Shown here: piece by piece, positions 1 through 7,159 of the stretch
Numbering within the stretch: the first letter of the stretch is position 1
How the letters are laid out: the number at the start of each line of letters is the position of its first letter
Made by a program: the position numbers and the translations under genes
Source of the DNA: an uncultured Bacilli bacterium
Lineage (GTDB): Bacteria; Bacillota_I; Bacilli_A; RFN20; DUOF01
DNA: 26,749 bases
Direction: 5' to 3'
Assembly: GCA_934101685.1 (NCBI GenBank)
Contig: CAKORZ010000012.1
Span: forward strand, 1-26,749
The notes under the pieces: generated by a model
Databases searched by the model: none
Told to the model about the DNA's origin: nothing
Seen by the model: only the letters and a program-made list of their open reading frames with translations

Positions 1-446
1 ACGGAGAACCTGCTATCGTAATCATAAAAGAATTTCGTTTACCTATAAATGATTATGTTTACAGTTTCCCTGCAGGTTTAATAGAAAAAGGTGAAGATTG
101 CGTAACATCTACTATTAGAGAATTAAATGAAGAAATCGGTGCGACAAAAATTGGAAATGTAAAGATAGTAGGAACATCACTAAATAGTGAAGGTTTAACA
201 GATGAAAGTACAACAACTGTAGAAGCAGAGATATTAGAATTTGGTGAGCAAAACTTACAAGACGATGAAGATATAAAATACGAAATTGTAAAAGTAAAAG
301 ATCTAAACGAATATCTAAAAGGTAAAAAAGCTTCTGTAAGATTACAACTTATAGCGAATAGTTTAATTAAGCAATACAAACTAGTAAAAGAAAACGAAGA
401 ATTAAAAAAAGAACTAGAATTACTAAAAAAGAAAAATAAGAGATAA
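1..446 (+). CDS. Nudix hydrolase (ADP-ribose pyrophosphatase-like), 5' end missing
   Basis: The gene enters from the left edge; the reading frame begins at base 3, and 147 residues remain before the TAA at 444-446. A complete Nudix box is visible (G-x5-E-x7-R-E-L-x-E-E-x-G), starting at the glycine of PAGLIEKGE. It is the Mg2+-binding catalytic helix that hydrolyses nucleoside diphosphates linked to another moiety. The visible start, with E-F-R-L-P followed by Y-S-F-P-A-G, is the pattern of the ADP-ribose/ADP-sugar pyrophosphatase branch. Substrate choice is inferred from that resemblance only. The C-terminus is a lysine/glutamate-rich helix that could be a short coiled coil and is not part of the usual fold. 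The gene converges on the radical-SAM gene and shares a terminator with it. Confidence 0.88.
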   Translation, partial: GEPAIVIIKEFRLPINDYVYSFPAGLIEKGEDCVTSTIRELNEEIGATKIGNVKIVGTSLNSEGLTDESTTTVEAEILEFGEQNLQDDEDIKYEIVKVKDLNEYLKGKKASVRLQLIANSLIKQYKLVKENEELKKELELLKKKNKR

Positions 447-453
447 ACAAAAT

Positions 454-486
454 AAAAAGGTTTGCTAATGTGAAGTAAACCTTTTT
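454..486. terminator. Bidirectional intrinsic terminator
   Basis: A 10-bp perfect inverted repeat (AAAAAGGTTT at 454-463, AAACCTTTTT at 477-486) has a 13-nt loop and is T-rich on both exits. It sits between the Nudix stop (446) and the radical-SAM stop (490), so it can end both convergent transcripts. Confidence 0.8.
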
Positions 487-489
487 ATT

Positions 490-1107
490 TTATTCATTAC
501 CACTAATAAATTCCATATTATACTTATTAAAAGTATCTTTTAATTTCTTTTCCATATTTTTATCAAAAATACCATAAACATCTATTTTATTATCATTAAT
601 AACATACTCTATTTTTCTTTTTGAATTTATACATTCCTTATATTTATCTTTTAAAGAATCATTTAAAAAAATAACTTTTTGATTACTACTTCCTCGTAAA
701 GCTTTATTATCATTAAGTTCTTCGATGTACTCTCCATCCACTAAAACTCCTATATTTTTAAGAATGTTACTCTTTCCCATTTCAATTAGTTGATCGTATG
801 TATACCCCGAATATACCATAATATCCATTATTCCAATTTTTCTAATACCTTCAACTAGTTCATCTAAATCACTTTGTAAAAAAGGTTCTCCTCCAGAAAT
901 TGTAACTCCAATACTATTATCATTTAAATAATAATTTTTAATTACGCTAATAATATCTTTAACATCAACACTATATTTTTCATCTACAGTCTGTAGTTCT
1001 TTTGCCATACACCCTTTGCACCTTTTATTACATCCCATAACATAAATACCAATTCTATTTCCTGGGCCTAAAGTAGTTAAAGGATAATGTATTCTTCTAA
1101 CATACAT
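490..1107 (-). CDS. Radical SAM protein, NrdG/PflA-activase-like
   Basis: A 205-residue protein with the radical-SAM signature C-x3-C-x2-C (C26, C30, C33), which binds a [4Fe-4S] cluster for reductive cleavage of S-adenosylmethionine, and the SAM-contacting S-G-G-E-P motif. The small size and the N-terminal L-G-P-G-N-R segment match the single-cluster activases of anaerobic ribonucleotide reductase (NrdG) and of glycyl-radical enzymes. No reductase or glycyl-radical enzyme lies in the window. Instead this is the last gene of the kinase/FHA/AAA+ operon, with its start overlapping the FHA stop (TAATG). Its substrate is therefore unknown: it may act on an operon partner or on an unlinked enzyme. 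The family call is firm; an NrdG function is not supported by the neighbourhood. Confidence 0.85.
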   Translation of the reverse strand: MYVRRIHYPLTTLGPGNRIGIYVMGCNKRCKGCMAKELQTVDEKYSVDVKDIISVIKNYYLNDNSIGVTISGGEPFLQSDLDELVEGIRKIGIMDIMVYSGYTYDQLIEMGKSNILKNIGVLVDGEYIEELNDNKALRGSSNQKVIFLNDSLKDKYKECINSKRKIEYVINDNKIDVYGIFDKNMEKKLKDTFNKYNMEFISGNE

Positions 1108-1688
1108 TAATAGCTACACTCCATTTCAAAAAACACAAATTTAATAACACTATGATTAATAACTTCATATTCTTTATCTTTAACCATTTTTTCACCATTT
1201 AAATATGTTCCAAAACTAGAAATATCCTTAATATATAATTTGTTATCCCTAAAATAAATTTCTATATGTTTTCTACTGATACTAATGACATCTTCACTAT
1301 TTATATTACTAAAATCATTTCTACCAATAGTAAGCACACTAGTGCCTACATTAAAAGAATAAGTGTTTTCTTTATATTTTAGTGTAACTTTTCTTTCACT
1401 AGATAAATTATTCTCACTTAACTCTTCTAAATAATTTCCACAATTATCACACCAAGCATTAACTGTTTCATAGCCACACACAGGACAAACTTTGCTTTTT
1501 ACACTACTATTTTCACTCTTTACACTTATAGTATCTTCTTTTTCTATCTTATTTTCACTTTTAACTTCAAATTCATCATCATTAACTTCTACCGTATCGT
1601 CATTTAAATTTGCCCCACAAAAAGCACACTCATATAATTTATAATTATTATATTTACCACAATCTTTACAAATTTTTACTGTTTTCAT
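1107..1688 (-). CDS. Double zinc-ribbon plus FHA domain protein
   Basis: A 193-residue protein in three parts. An N-terminal zinc ribbon has paired cysteines C7/C10 and C21/C24. An acidic, serine-rich linker (about 30-66) with the element VKSEN twice leads into a second zinc ribbon (C68/C71, C80/C83). A C-terminal FHA domain (about 98-190) follows, with the phosphothreonine-binding residues G122-R123, S138-R139-x-H141 and the S-F-G-T-Y-L-N-G loop (158-165). FHA domains read phosphothreonine peptides, so this is the likely reader of the kinase two genes upstream; that kinase carries four threonine repeats suited to FHA binding. The start is fixed by the 1-nt TAATG overlap and an AGGTGA ribosome site. 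No membrane segment or secretion signal is seen, so it should be cytosolic. Confidence 0.85.
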   Translation of the reverse strand: MKTVKICKDCGKYNNYKLYECAFCGANLNDDTVEVNDDEFEVKSENKIEKEDTISVKSENSSVKSKVCPVCGYETVNAWCDNCGNYLEELSENNLSSERKVTLKYKENTYSFNVGTSVLTIGRNDFSNINSEDVISISRKHIEIYFRDNKLYIKDISSFGTYLNGEKMVKDKEYEVINHSVIKFVFFEMECSY

Positions 1689-3193
1689 TATTCATCACCT
1701 AAATGCTTCCTTTTAAGTTCACTATGTTTTACATCTTTTGCTTTCTTTATCTTATTTCTAATAATTTCTTTAGGTCCATCATCCAAATTTACATTATGAA
1801 TATATTTGACATTTGGTTCTAATCTTCTAATTTCATCTACAATAATACCTTTTTCTTTTAACTTATTTTGAATATCCTTATACTTATCACAAAACTTTTT
1901 CATACTTTCAAGTGTTTGACTCTCATCACTATAAATACCATCTATATTTGCATTCCCAACAACATAGTTCATCGCACCACTTTCACTAATAGTAACCGTT
2001 ACAACATCACCATTTTCAATATGATAAACATCTTGATCTATATGTGATCTACCATTATTACTACTTTTAGAAGACACATATTCTAGTTCATTACTTATCA
2101 TTGCTTCTCTAATGGCCTTTCTAATATACTCATTTTTTTGCTTTTTCTCACACTCAACATACAATTCTTTATTCTCTTTTTCTAAAATTTGAATTTCTTC
2201 GCTTAAATTTTTAAAATCAAAATTTTTCTCTTTAATTTCTCTATTCAAATATTTTTTATATGACACATTAAGCCAATATGCTTTATCAAATTTTTCTTTT
2301 AAATCAAATATTTTTTTATTATTAAGTTCACATTTTAAATAATTATCTTTTAAAGCATTAACACGAATATTAATTCTTTCAATTTTTAAATCATCACTTA
2401 TACTATCATCATTTAATGTAGAATTAACAAATTCTATCATATTTTGACACTCTTCCACTCCATCAACATACTCTAAATTATTTAATTTCAAAGCATAATC
2501 AATCATTTTTCTCTTCAATTCTAATAATAAATTTTTCTTTTCTAAAGATCTATCACTTGTATTTTTTAATAATTCCATAAGTTCATTATTAAATACAGTA
2601 ACATAGGCTTCACTAATGTCACTAGAAAGTTCCATATAGACTTCATTTACTTTTTGAACATCATAATTATTTTTAACATTCATAATTTCTTGCAATCTAG
2701 TTTTTAACTCATTTATTTTCTTTTCTAAGACATCATTAACAAAATCTAATTTATTAAAACTATTTTTTATAGTTTCCTTCAGTTTTTCAAGTTCATAATA
2801 TTCATCTGTATCAGCCTCTAACTCATCTAAAGCAAGTTTACATTTATTCATAAGCACTGCACACATAAATAATTTATTTGCTTCCTCCTTATTAGATGGA
2901 CTATTAATAACATTTAAAGATTTTACTCTCTCATCATTCACTATTTTACTAATGTAATTATTTTCTTTTTCTTTATCATTTGCTAGGCTCTCTTCATATT
3001 TTTTAAGTGTATTTTTATACATTTCTTTTTCATCTCTTGCTAAATTTTTTAAACTATTAGAAATATCTCCAATACCTTTAACAAAGCCTCCAGTAAACTC
3101 CTTAACCATATCAACTGATCCCATACCAATCTCTTTAGCTAAATCAATACTAGCCCCTGCCACTCTAACCATACAATCAATTACGCCACTCAT
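1688..3193 (-). CDS. Large helical/coiled-coil protein, family not recognised
   Basis: A 501-residue cytosolic-looking protein that I do not recognise. The first ~45 residues are a glycine-containing amphipathic stretch (VKEFTGGFVKGIGDIS) that could touch a membrane or a partner. Residues ~50-380 are highly charged and predicted helical, rich in K, E, L and N, with long stretches of coiled-coil character. The last ~110 residues change in character: a short beta-like segment (GDVVTVTISESG) is followed by helices and a basic tail. No catalytic motif, transmembrane helix or signal peptide is visible. It sits between the kinase and the FHA protein, with TAATG overlaps on both sides and a GGAGG site for its own start. 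It may be the scaffold or substrate of the system; this is inference. Confidence 0.7.
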   Translation of the reverse strand: MSGVIDCMVRVAGASIDLAKEIGMGSVDMVKEFTGGFVKGIGDISNSLKNLARDEKEMYKNTLKKYEESLANDKEKENNYISKIVNDERVKSLNVINSPSNKEEANKLFMCAVLMNKCKLALDELEADTDEYYELEKLKETIKNSFNKLDFVNDVLEKKINELKTRLQEIMNVKNNYDVQKVNEVYMELSSDISEAYVTVFNNELMELLKNTSDRSLEKKNLLLELKRKMIDYALKLNNLEYVDGVEECQNMIEFVNSTLNDDSISDDLKIERINIRVNALKDNYLKCELNNKKIFDLKEKFDKAYWLNVSYKKYLNREIKEKNFDFKNLSEEIQILEKENKELYVECEKKQKNEYIRKAIREAMISNELEYVSSKSSNNGRSHIDQDVYHIENGDVVTVTISESGAMNYVVGNANIDGIYSDESQTLESMKKFCDKYKDIQNKLKEKGIIVDEIRRLEPNVKYIHNVNLDDGPKEIIRNKIKKAKDVKHSELKRKHLGDE

Positions 3194-5214
3194 TAAAAAA
3201 CCTCCTTAACCTTATAACCCATTGCGTTTAACCACAAATAAAAATTTTTATCATTTAATATCTTAGAAGAAACTTCTTTCAAATTTGAAGTCTCTTCTAA
3301 ATACTTAACTAAAGAAGAAACACTATCTATCATTTGTTTATTTATATAATATTTTTTATTCTCGCTAGTATACAAATATAATTCATACAACATTTCACTA
3401 TCCTTGTGATTTAAAAAATCAATAAAATTATCATCTTTCGTTTCTTCAAATTTATAGTAAATAACTAAATATTCTTTAATAAATTTTAATACATCATAAT
3501 CACAAACTACACTTTTATTCTTTTCTATCGTCTCAGCAATATAATTTAAAATATCTTTTGTATTCTTAAATTCTAAATTTTTATATTTTAGCTTAACATA
3601 TCCATTAATAAGTTTAGAAATACTAGCGTGTCTTTCAAACATATTATCACTTTTATCAAAACCATTAAAACCATATTTATACTCTAATAAATCCATTAAT
3701 ATATTATCACTTATTTCTAATTCATTTGCCTCTAAATTTTCATTAAATAATATACTAGAAAAATCTTTTAAACTTTCATATATTTTTCCATTATAATAAA
3801 TTTTTTCTTCACTAGTATAATAATTGAGAAGCATATCAAATTTAAAACTATCACTAATGTTCATCTTCTCTATTTTATCTATAACATCTTTTATTTTTTC
3901 ATCACTATTAATAACTAAATATTTAAATATTCTGAAATCAATAGCTTTTTCTCTATATTTTGAATACTCTTTAAATGCATTTTCTAAATATTCATTAAAA
4001 CTATGATAATTAATCCCTTCATATACAAATTCAAGGTTCTTATTTAATTTATGTAATGTAATAAAATAAGCTAATTTTAGATTATCATTGTACTTCTTTC
4101 TAATGTCTTTTAATTCAATAGCAAGTTCTTGTTTACCAGAAGCATTTCTAACATCATCTTGAATAAAATCATTTATAAAATGCTTATATCCAAGTTCATA
4201 ATTATCATTCATAGCTTGAGTTAACTCTATCATAGATGTATATAATTTATTATCAAAATCATGTGATATTCTAAAATCATCTTCCTTTATTTTCAATTCC
4301 TTTATTCGTTGAAGATGAAATATACTTTTATTATTTAACCATTCATTAACCTCATCATAGCCTATTCTTTCTTTTGGCGAGTTTTTAATAAGCATATAAA
4401 TTAAATCCGCTAGTTCACTATCTATACTAGAATCTATTTCAACATTGTCATTAGCTATCATTCCTCTAACCCTATCATTACTCATATCTTTAAAAGGATC
4501 TCCTTTATATGCTAAATGATATAATGTCATACCTAGCGAAAAATAATCAACTTTACTTGAACTATATCTATAAGCTTCTGGTGCACTAAAAACTTCGCTG
4601 AATCCACCTACATATTTAGTAGCGTAATCCCTACCATTTAAATCATTTATTACTCCAAAGTCACCAATTATAACATGCTTTCTATCATTACTTAAAAATA
4701 TATTATGAGGTTTTATATCATTATGCACTAATCCCACATCATGTATTGCTTTTAATCCTTCATTTAACTCTTTAACAACAATATTTTTAATAAAATTAAG
4801 ATCTAATTTTTCAATGTTATCTTCAAGTGTTCCCTCACTATAATAAGGCATAATTTCAAAATATTGCCCTCTAAATTTTCCACTATCAATTATCTTCATA
4901 ACATACTCGCTACTTATCTCTTTAATCTTATTTATAGAAGTATTTCTATCTTTTTTATATATTTTTACAGCATATTCTATATTATCTTTTGTAGCAAGAA
5001 AAATATATGCTTCTCCTCCTTTATCAGAAATCATTCTTTTGATTACATAATCATGTAATGATAAATTTATAAAAGCATCTTCTATAATACTATTCTCTTT
5101 ATTTTCTTTTACATCAAGTAAAACAGTCTTATCCTTATCTATAAGTTTAGTTTTTTGCTTATCAATTAAAGTGGTTTTTCTATTATCAATAAGTTTTGTC
5201 TTATCATCATTCAT
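3193..5214 (-). CDS. Ser/Thr protein kinase with N-terminal Thr repeats and C-terminal repeat region
   Basis: A 673-residue protein. I start it at the ATG at 5214, which overlaps the upstream stop as TAATG and has a GGAGGTGG site 6 nt away; an upstream in-frame start at 5235 has no such support. Residues 5-34 are four 8-residue K-T-x-L-(I/L)-D repeats. Residues ~53-295 form a Hanks-type kinase domain with catalytic Lys84 (YAVK), H-N-D at 164-166 with K168 and N171, D-F-G at 185-187 and A-P-E at 211-213. The glycine loop (SDKGGEAY) is degenerate, but the catalytic residues are complete, so it should be active. Residues ~394-673 hold four divergent ~75-residue repeats. There is no transmembrane segment or PASTA domain, unlike PrkC/StkP, so it is not the cell-wall-sensing housekeeping kinase. 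Its likely partners are the PP2C phosphatase and the FHA protein of the same operon. Confidence 0.9.
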   Translation of the reverse strand: MNDDKTKLIDNRKTTLIDKQKTKLIDKDKTVLLDVKENKENSIIEDAFINLSLHDYVIKRMISDKGGEAYIFLATKDNIEYAVKIYKKDRNTSINKIKEISSEYVMKIIDSGKFRGQYFEIMPYYSEGTLEDNIEKLDLNFIKNIVVKELNEGLKAIHDVGLVHNDIKPHNIFLSNDRKHVIIGDFGVINDLNGRDYATKYVGGFSEVFSAPEAYRYSSSKVDYFSLGMTLYHLAYKGDPFKDMSNDRVRGMIANDNVEIDSSIDSELADLIYMLIKNSPKERIGYDEVNEWLNNKSIFHLQRIKELKIKEDDFRISHDFDNKLYTSMIELTQAMNDNYELGYKHFINDFIQDDVRNASGKQELAIELKDIRKKYNDNLKLAYFITLHKLNKNLEFVYEGINYHSFNEYLENAFKEYSKYREKAIDFRIFKYLVINSDEKIKDVIDKIEKMNISDSFKFDMLLNYYTSEEKIYYNGKIYESLKDFSSILFNENLEANELEISDNILMDLLEYKYGFNGFDKSDNMFERHASISKLINGYVKLKYKNLEFKNTKDILNYIAETIEKNKSVVCDYDVLKFIKEYLVIYYKFEETKDDNFIDFLNHKDSEMLYELYLYTSENKKYYINKQMIDSVSSLVKYLEETSNLKEVSSKILNDKNFYLWLNAMGYKVKEVF
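3196..4035 (-). repeat. Four ~75-residue degenerate repeats in the kinase C-terminus
   Basis: At kinase residues ~394, ~471, ~547 and ~620 a similar start recurs: an aromatic beta-like element (LEFVYEG, KIYYNGK, LEFKNTK, KKYYINK), then a serine or threonine turn and an amphipathic helix (for example YESLKDFSSILF). Each is followed by more helix rich in L, Y and F. The intervals of 77, 76 and 73 residues are regular. Identity is low, so this is a fold-level repeat recognised by eye, probably a protein-binding solenoid. Confidence 0.5.
5113..5202 (-). repeat. Four in-phase K-T-x-L-(I/L)-D octapeptide repeats at kinase N-terminus
   Basis: Residues 5-34 of the kinase contain KTKLID, KTTLID, KTKLID and KTVLLD, starting at residues 5, 13, 21 and 29, an exact period of 8. 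Each threonine has I or L at +3, the pThr-x-x-(I/L/D) pattern favoured by many FHA domains. They are the natural autophosphorylation sites through which the FHA protein encoded nearby could bind. Confidence 0.85.
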
Positions 5215-6431
5215 TATTTGCCACCTCCATACCAAAGTGATCCGCTCACAGACCTATGTATATTGCCAAGAACTGCACCATAAATCACAATAACTAATAA
5301 AATAATTATTTCTAAATTGCCACTTATTCCTTTAAATAGCAAGAAAAAGAAATCACAAACTGATAAACTAACAATTAATCTACCAAGTAAGCTAAAATCT
5401 TTTTCGTCTTCTTTTATTTTTCTAAAATCAGGCCCAGCAAAAAAAGCAAAAAACAAGCTACAAACACCTATAACAATACTAACTCCTATAGTCTTCAAAT
5501 CAAATTTCTGTAAAAATGAAAATATTAAAATATTTATAGCGATAGCTATTATATTAAATAAATATGCTTTGCTTCCCTTATAAAAAGAAACCTTATTTAA
5601 TATTTCCCTAGATAAAAAGCATTCACCTACAAAAACACCAACAATCACTCCTATTGATATAACAAAAGGAATAATCGTAGAAAGTGAAAATCCTCCATTT
5701 AGTATTTCTTGAAAAGAAAAATTTATCACAGGGATACTAATTGAAAAGTTCTTTAACACATATGTTGATGCTATTAATAATATTGCAACAGGAACAACAT
5801 TAATTAATATTCCTTTAAATAAAGATAATTTAATTTTTTTACTAACATTTTTCTTTGCTCTCTTCTTTTCAAGTAATGAAAAAAGCAAATCAAAACAATC
5901 ATCACTTATATAATAATTTTTATATTTCTTTACTATATCACTTATAACAGAGTCCCTATCAATTTTATAATACTTACGCTTTATACTAACTCTTTTTACA
6001 TCAACATCTACTACAATACCATTTTTTAATATTTCAAAATCATATTTATCATTTACATTTGAATATATTTTACTTTTACTATTAAAATTATCCAAATACT
6101 CAATGATGTACTCTACGTTTTCTAATTTATTTAATAATAATTTATTCCCTCTATACATTTTAGATGGTAATTTAAATCCATTCAAAGAATAACCGTTAAT
6201 TAAAATTTTATTACAGATTTCTTTTAGAGTTTTTAATTTATTAAAATACTCATCATAATTTTCAAAATATTTATCACATATAATAAAATAATTTTTATCA
6301 TAGCTAAATTCATCTAATCTGATTTTAAAATCATCACTATAATATTTTTCTATCTTTTTATCATAATTTTTAAAATCAATATTATTATCTACTTGATGTA
6401 ATAAATTTCTTAGTTTCTTAATATCATCCAT
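5214..6431 (-). CDS. Polytopic membrane protein with large N-terminal cytosolic region
   Basis: A 405-residue protein not recognised as a named family. About 200 N-terminal residues are soluble, charged and rich in D, K, Y and N. Then come about six hydrophobic segments at roughly 209-227, 252-271, 291-308, 316-333, 347-365 and 371-390, and a short tail ending in glycines. There is no signal peptide, so the N-terminal domain probably faces the cytoplasm. A GGAGGTG ribosome site lies just upstream; the gap from the phosphatase gene is 3 nt, and the stop overlaps the kinase start. It is the only membrane component of the operon and so the candidate anchor, sensor or effector for the otherwise soluble kinase/phosphatase/FHA/AAA+ set. 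No transporter or channel signature was seen. Confidence 0.75.
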   Translation of the reverse strand: MDDIKKLRNLLHQVDNNIDFKNYDKKIEKYYSDDFKIRLDEFSYDKNYFIICDKYFENYDEYFNKLKTLKEICNKILINGYSLNGFKLPSKMYRGNKLLLNKLENVEYIIEYLDNFNSKSKIYSNVNDKYDFEILKNGIVVDVDVKRVSIKRKYYKIDRDSVISDIVKKYKNYYISDDCFDLLFSLLEKKRAKKNVSKKIKLSLFKGILINVVPVAILLIASTYVLKNFSISIPVINFSFQEILNGGFSLSTIIPFVISIGVIVGVFVGECFLSREILNKVSFYKGSKAYLFNIIAIAINILIFSFLQKFDLKTIGVSIVIGVCSLFFAFFAGPDFRKIKEDEKDFSLLGRLIVSLSVCDFFFLLFKGISGNLEIIILLVIVIYGAVLGNIHRSVSGSLWYGGGK

Positions 6432-6434
6432 TTA

Positions 6435-7157
6435 TTACACCTCCAACAAAATCATTGTATAATTATCAATCGCACCATTTTTTAAAACTTCTTTCTCTAA
6501 AGCCTTAATTTTGCTTTTCAAACTTTTTTTGCTTAATAATACAGATACTATATAATCCCTACTTACCATATCACTCACACCATCACTACAAATAAGAAAA
6601 ATATCTTTTTCCATAACACCGAATTCAATATTATTAATATGTATACTATTTTTATCAAATTTGTTTTGACCTAAACAATTAGTGATAATATGACTATTTT
6701 TATATTCTTCATACTTTTGATCATTAATTCTTTTTAAATATTCATAATAAGTATCATCAGTAGTCAATTGTTTTAAAATTTCTTCTCTAAATCTATATAC
6801 TTTTGAATCTCCAACATTTACTACTTTAAGAAAATTTTTAGTAGTTATAATTCCTGCAATTGTGGTATAAGCTTTATCACAATTTTTTACCAAACTATCA
6901 TTTATTCCTTCAAAATATTTTCTTAATTGTTCATCTGTAAAACTAATAATATTATTATAATTTTTACTAATGTCATCGCAGACAAACTTACTAGCATATG
7001 CACCTAATTTACTCTCACTTACTCCATCGCAAACAAAAATTAAATTAGCTTTTTCATAGCAAAAAGAAGTATCAAAAAGATACTTATCATCAATAACATA
7101 ACAATCTTCGTTATTTGATTTTACTAACCCTTTATTAGATACCCCTTCTACTTTCAT
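6435..7157 (-). CDS. PP2C-family Ser/Thr protein phosphatase
   Basis: A 240-residue single-domain phosphatase with the PPM/PP2C metal-site motifs in order: N-E-D at 16-18, V-C-D-G at 42-45, V-G-D-S at 115-118, S-D-G-V at 191-194 and D-N-Y-T at 231-234. These aspartates bind the two Mn2+/Mg2+ ions that activate the attacking water. The usual glycine pair after the first D-G is replaced by V-S-E-S, a mild deviation. Size and motif order match bacterial PrpC/Stp/PppA-like enzymes. It lies 2 nt downstream of the AAA+ gene and two genes before the kinase, so it is the presumed antagonist that removes phosphate from the kinase repeats and any shared target. No membrane segment is present. Confidence 0.9.
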   Translation of the reverse strand: MKVEGVSNKGLVKSNNEDCYVIDDKYLFDTSFCYEKANLIFVCDGVSESKLGAYASKFVCDDISKNYNNIISFTDEQLRKYFEGINDSLVKNCDKAYTTIAGIITTKNFLKVVNVGDSKVYRFREEILKQLTTDDTYYEYLKRINDQKYEEYKNSHIITNCLGQNKFDKNSIHINNIEFGVMEKDIFLICSDGVSDMVSRDYIVSVLLSKKSLKSKIKALEKEVLKNGAIDNYTMILLEV

Positions 7158-7159
7158 TA

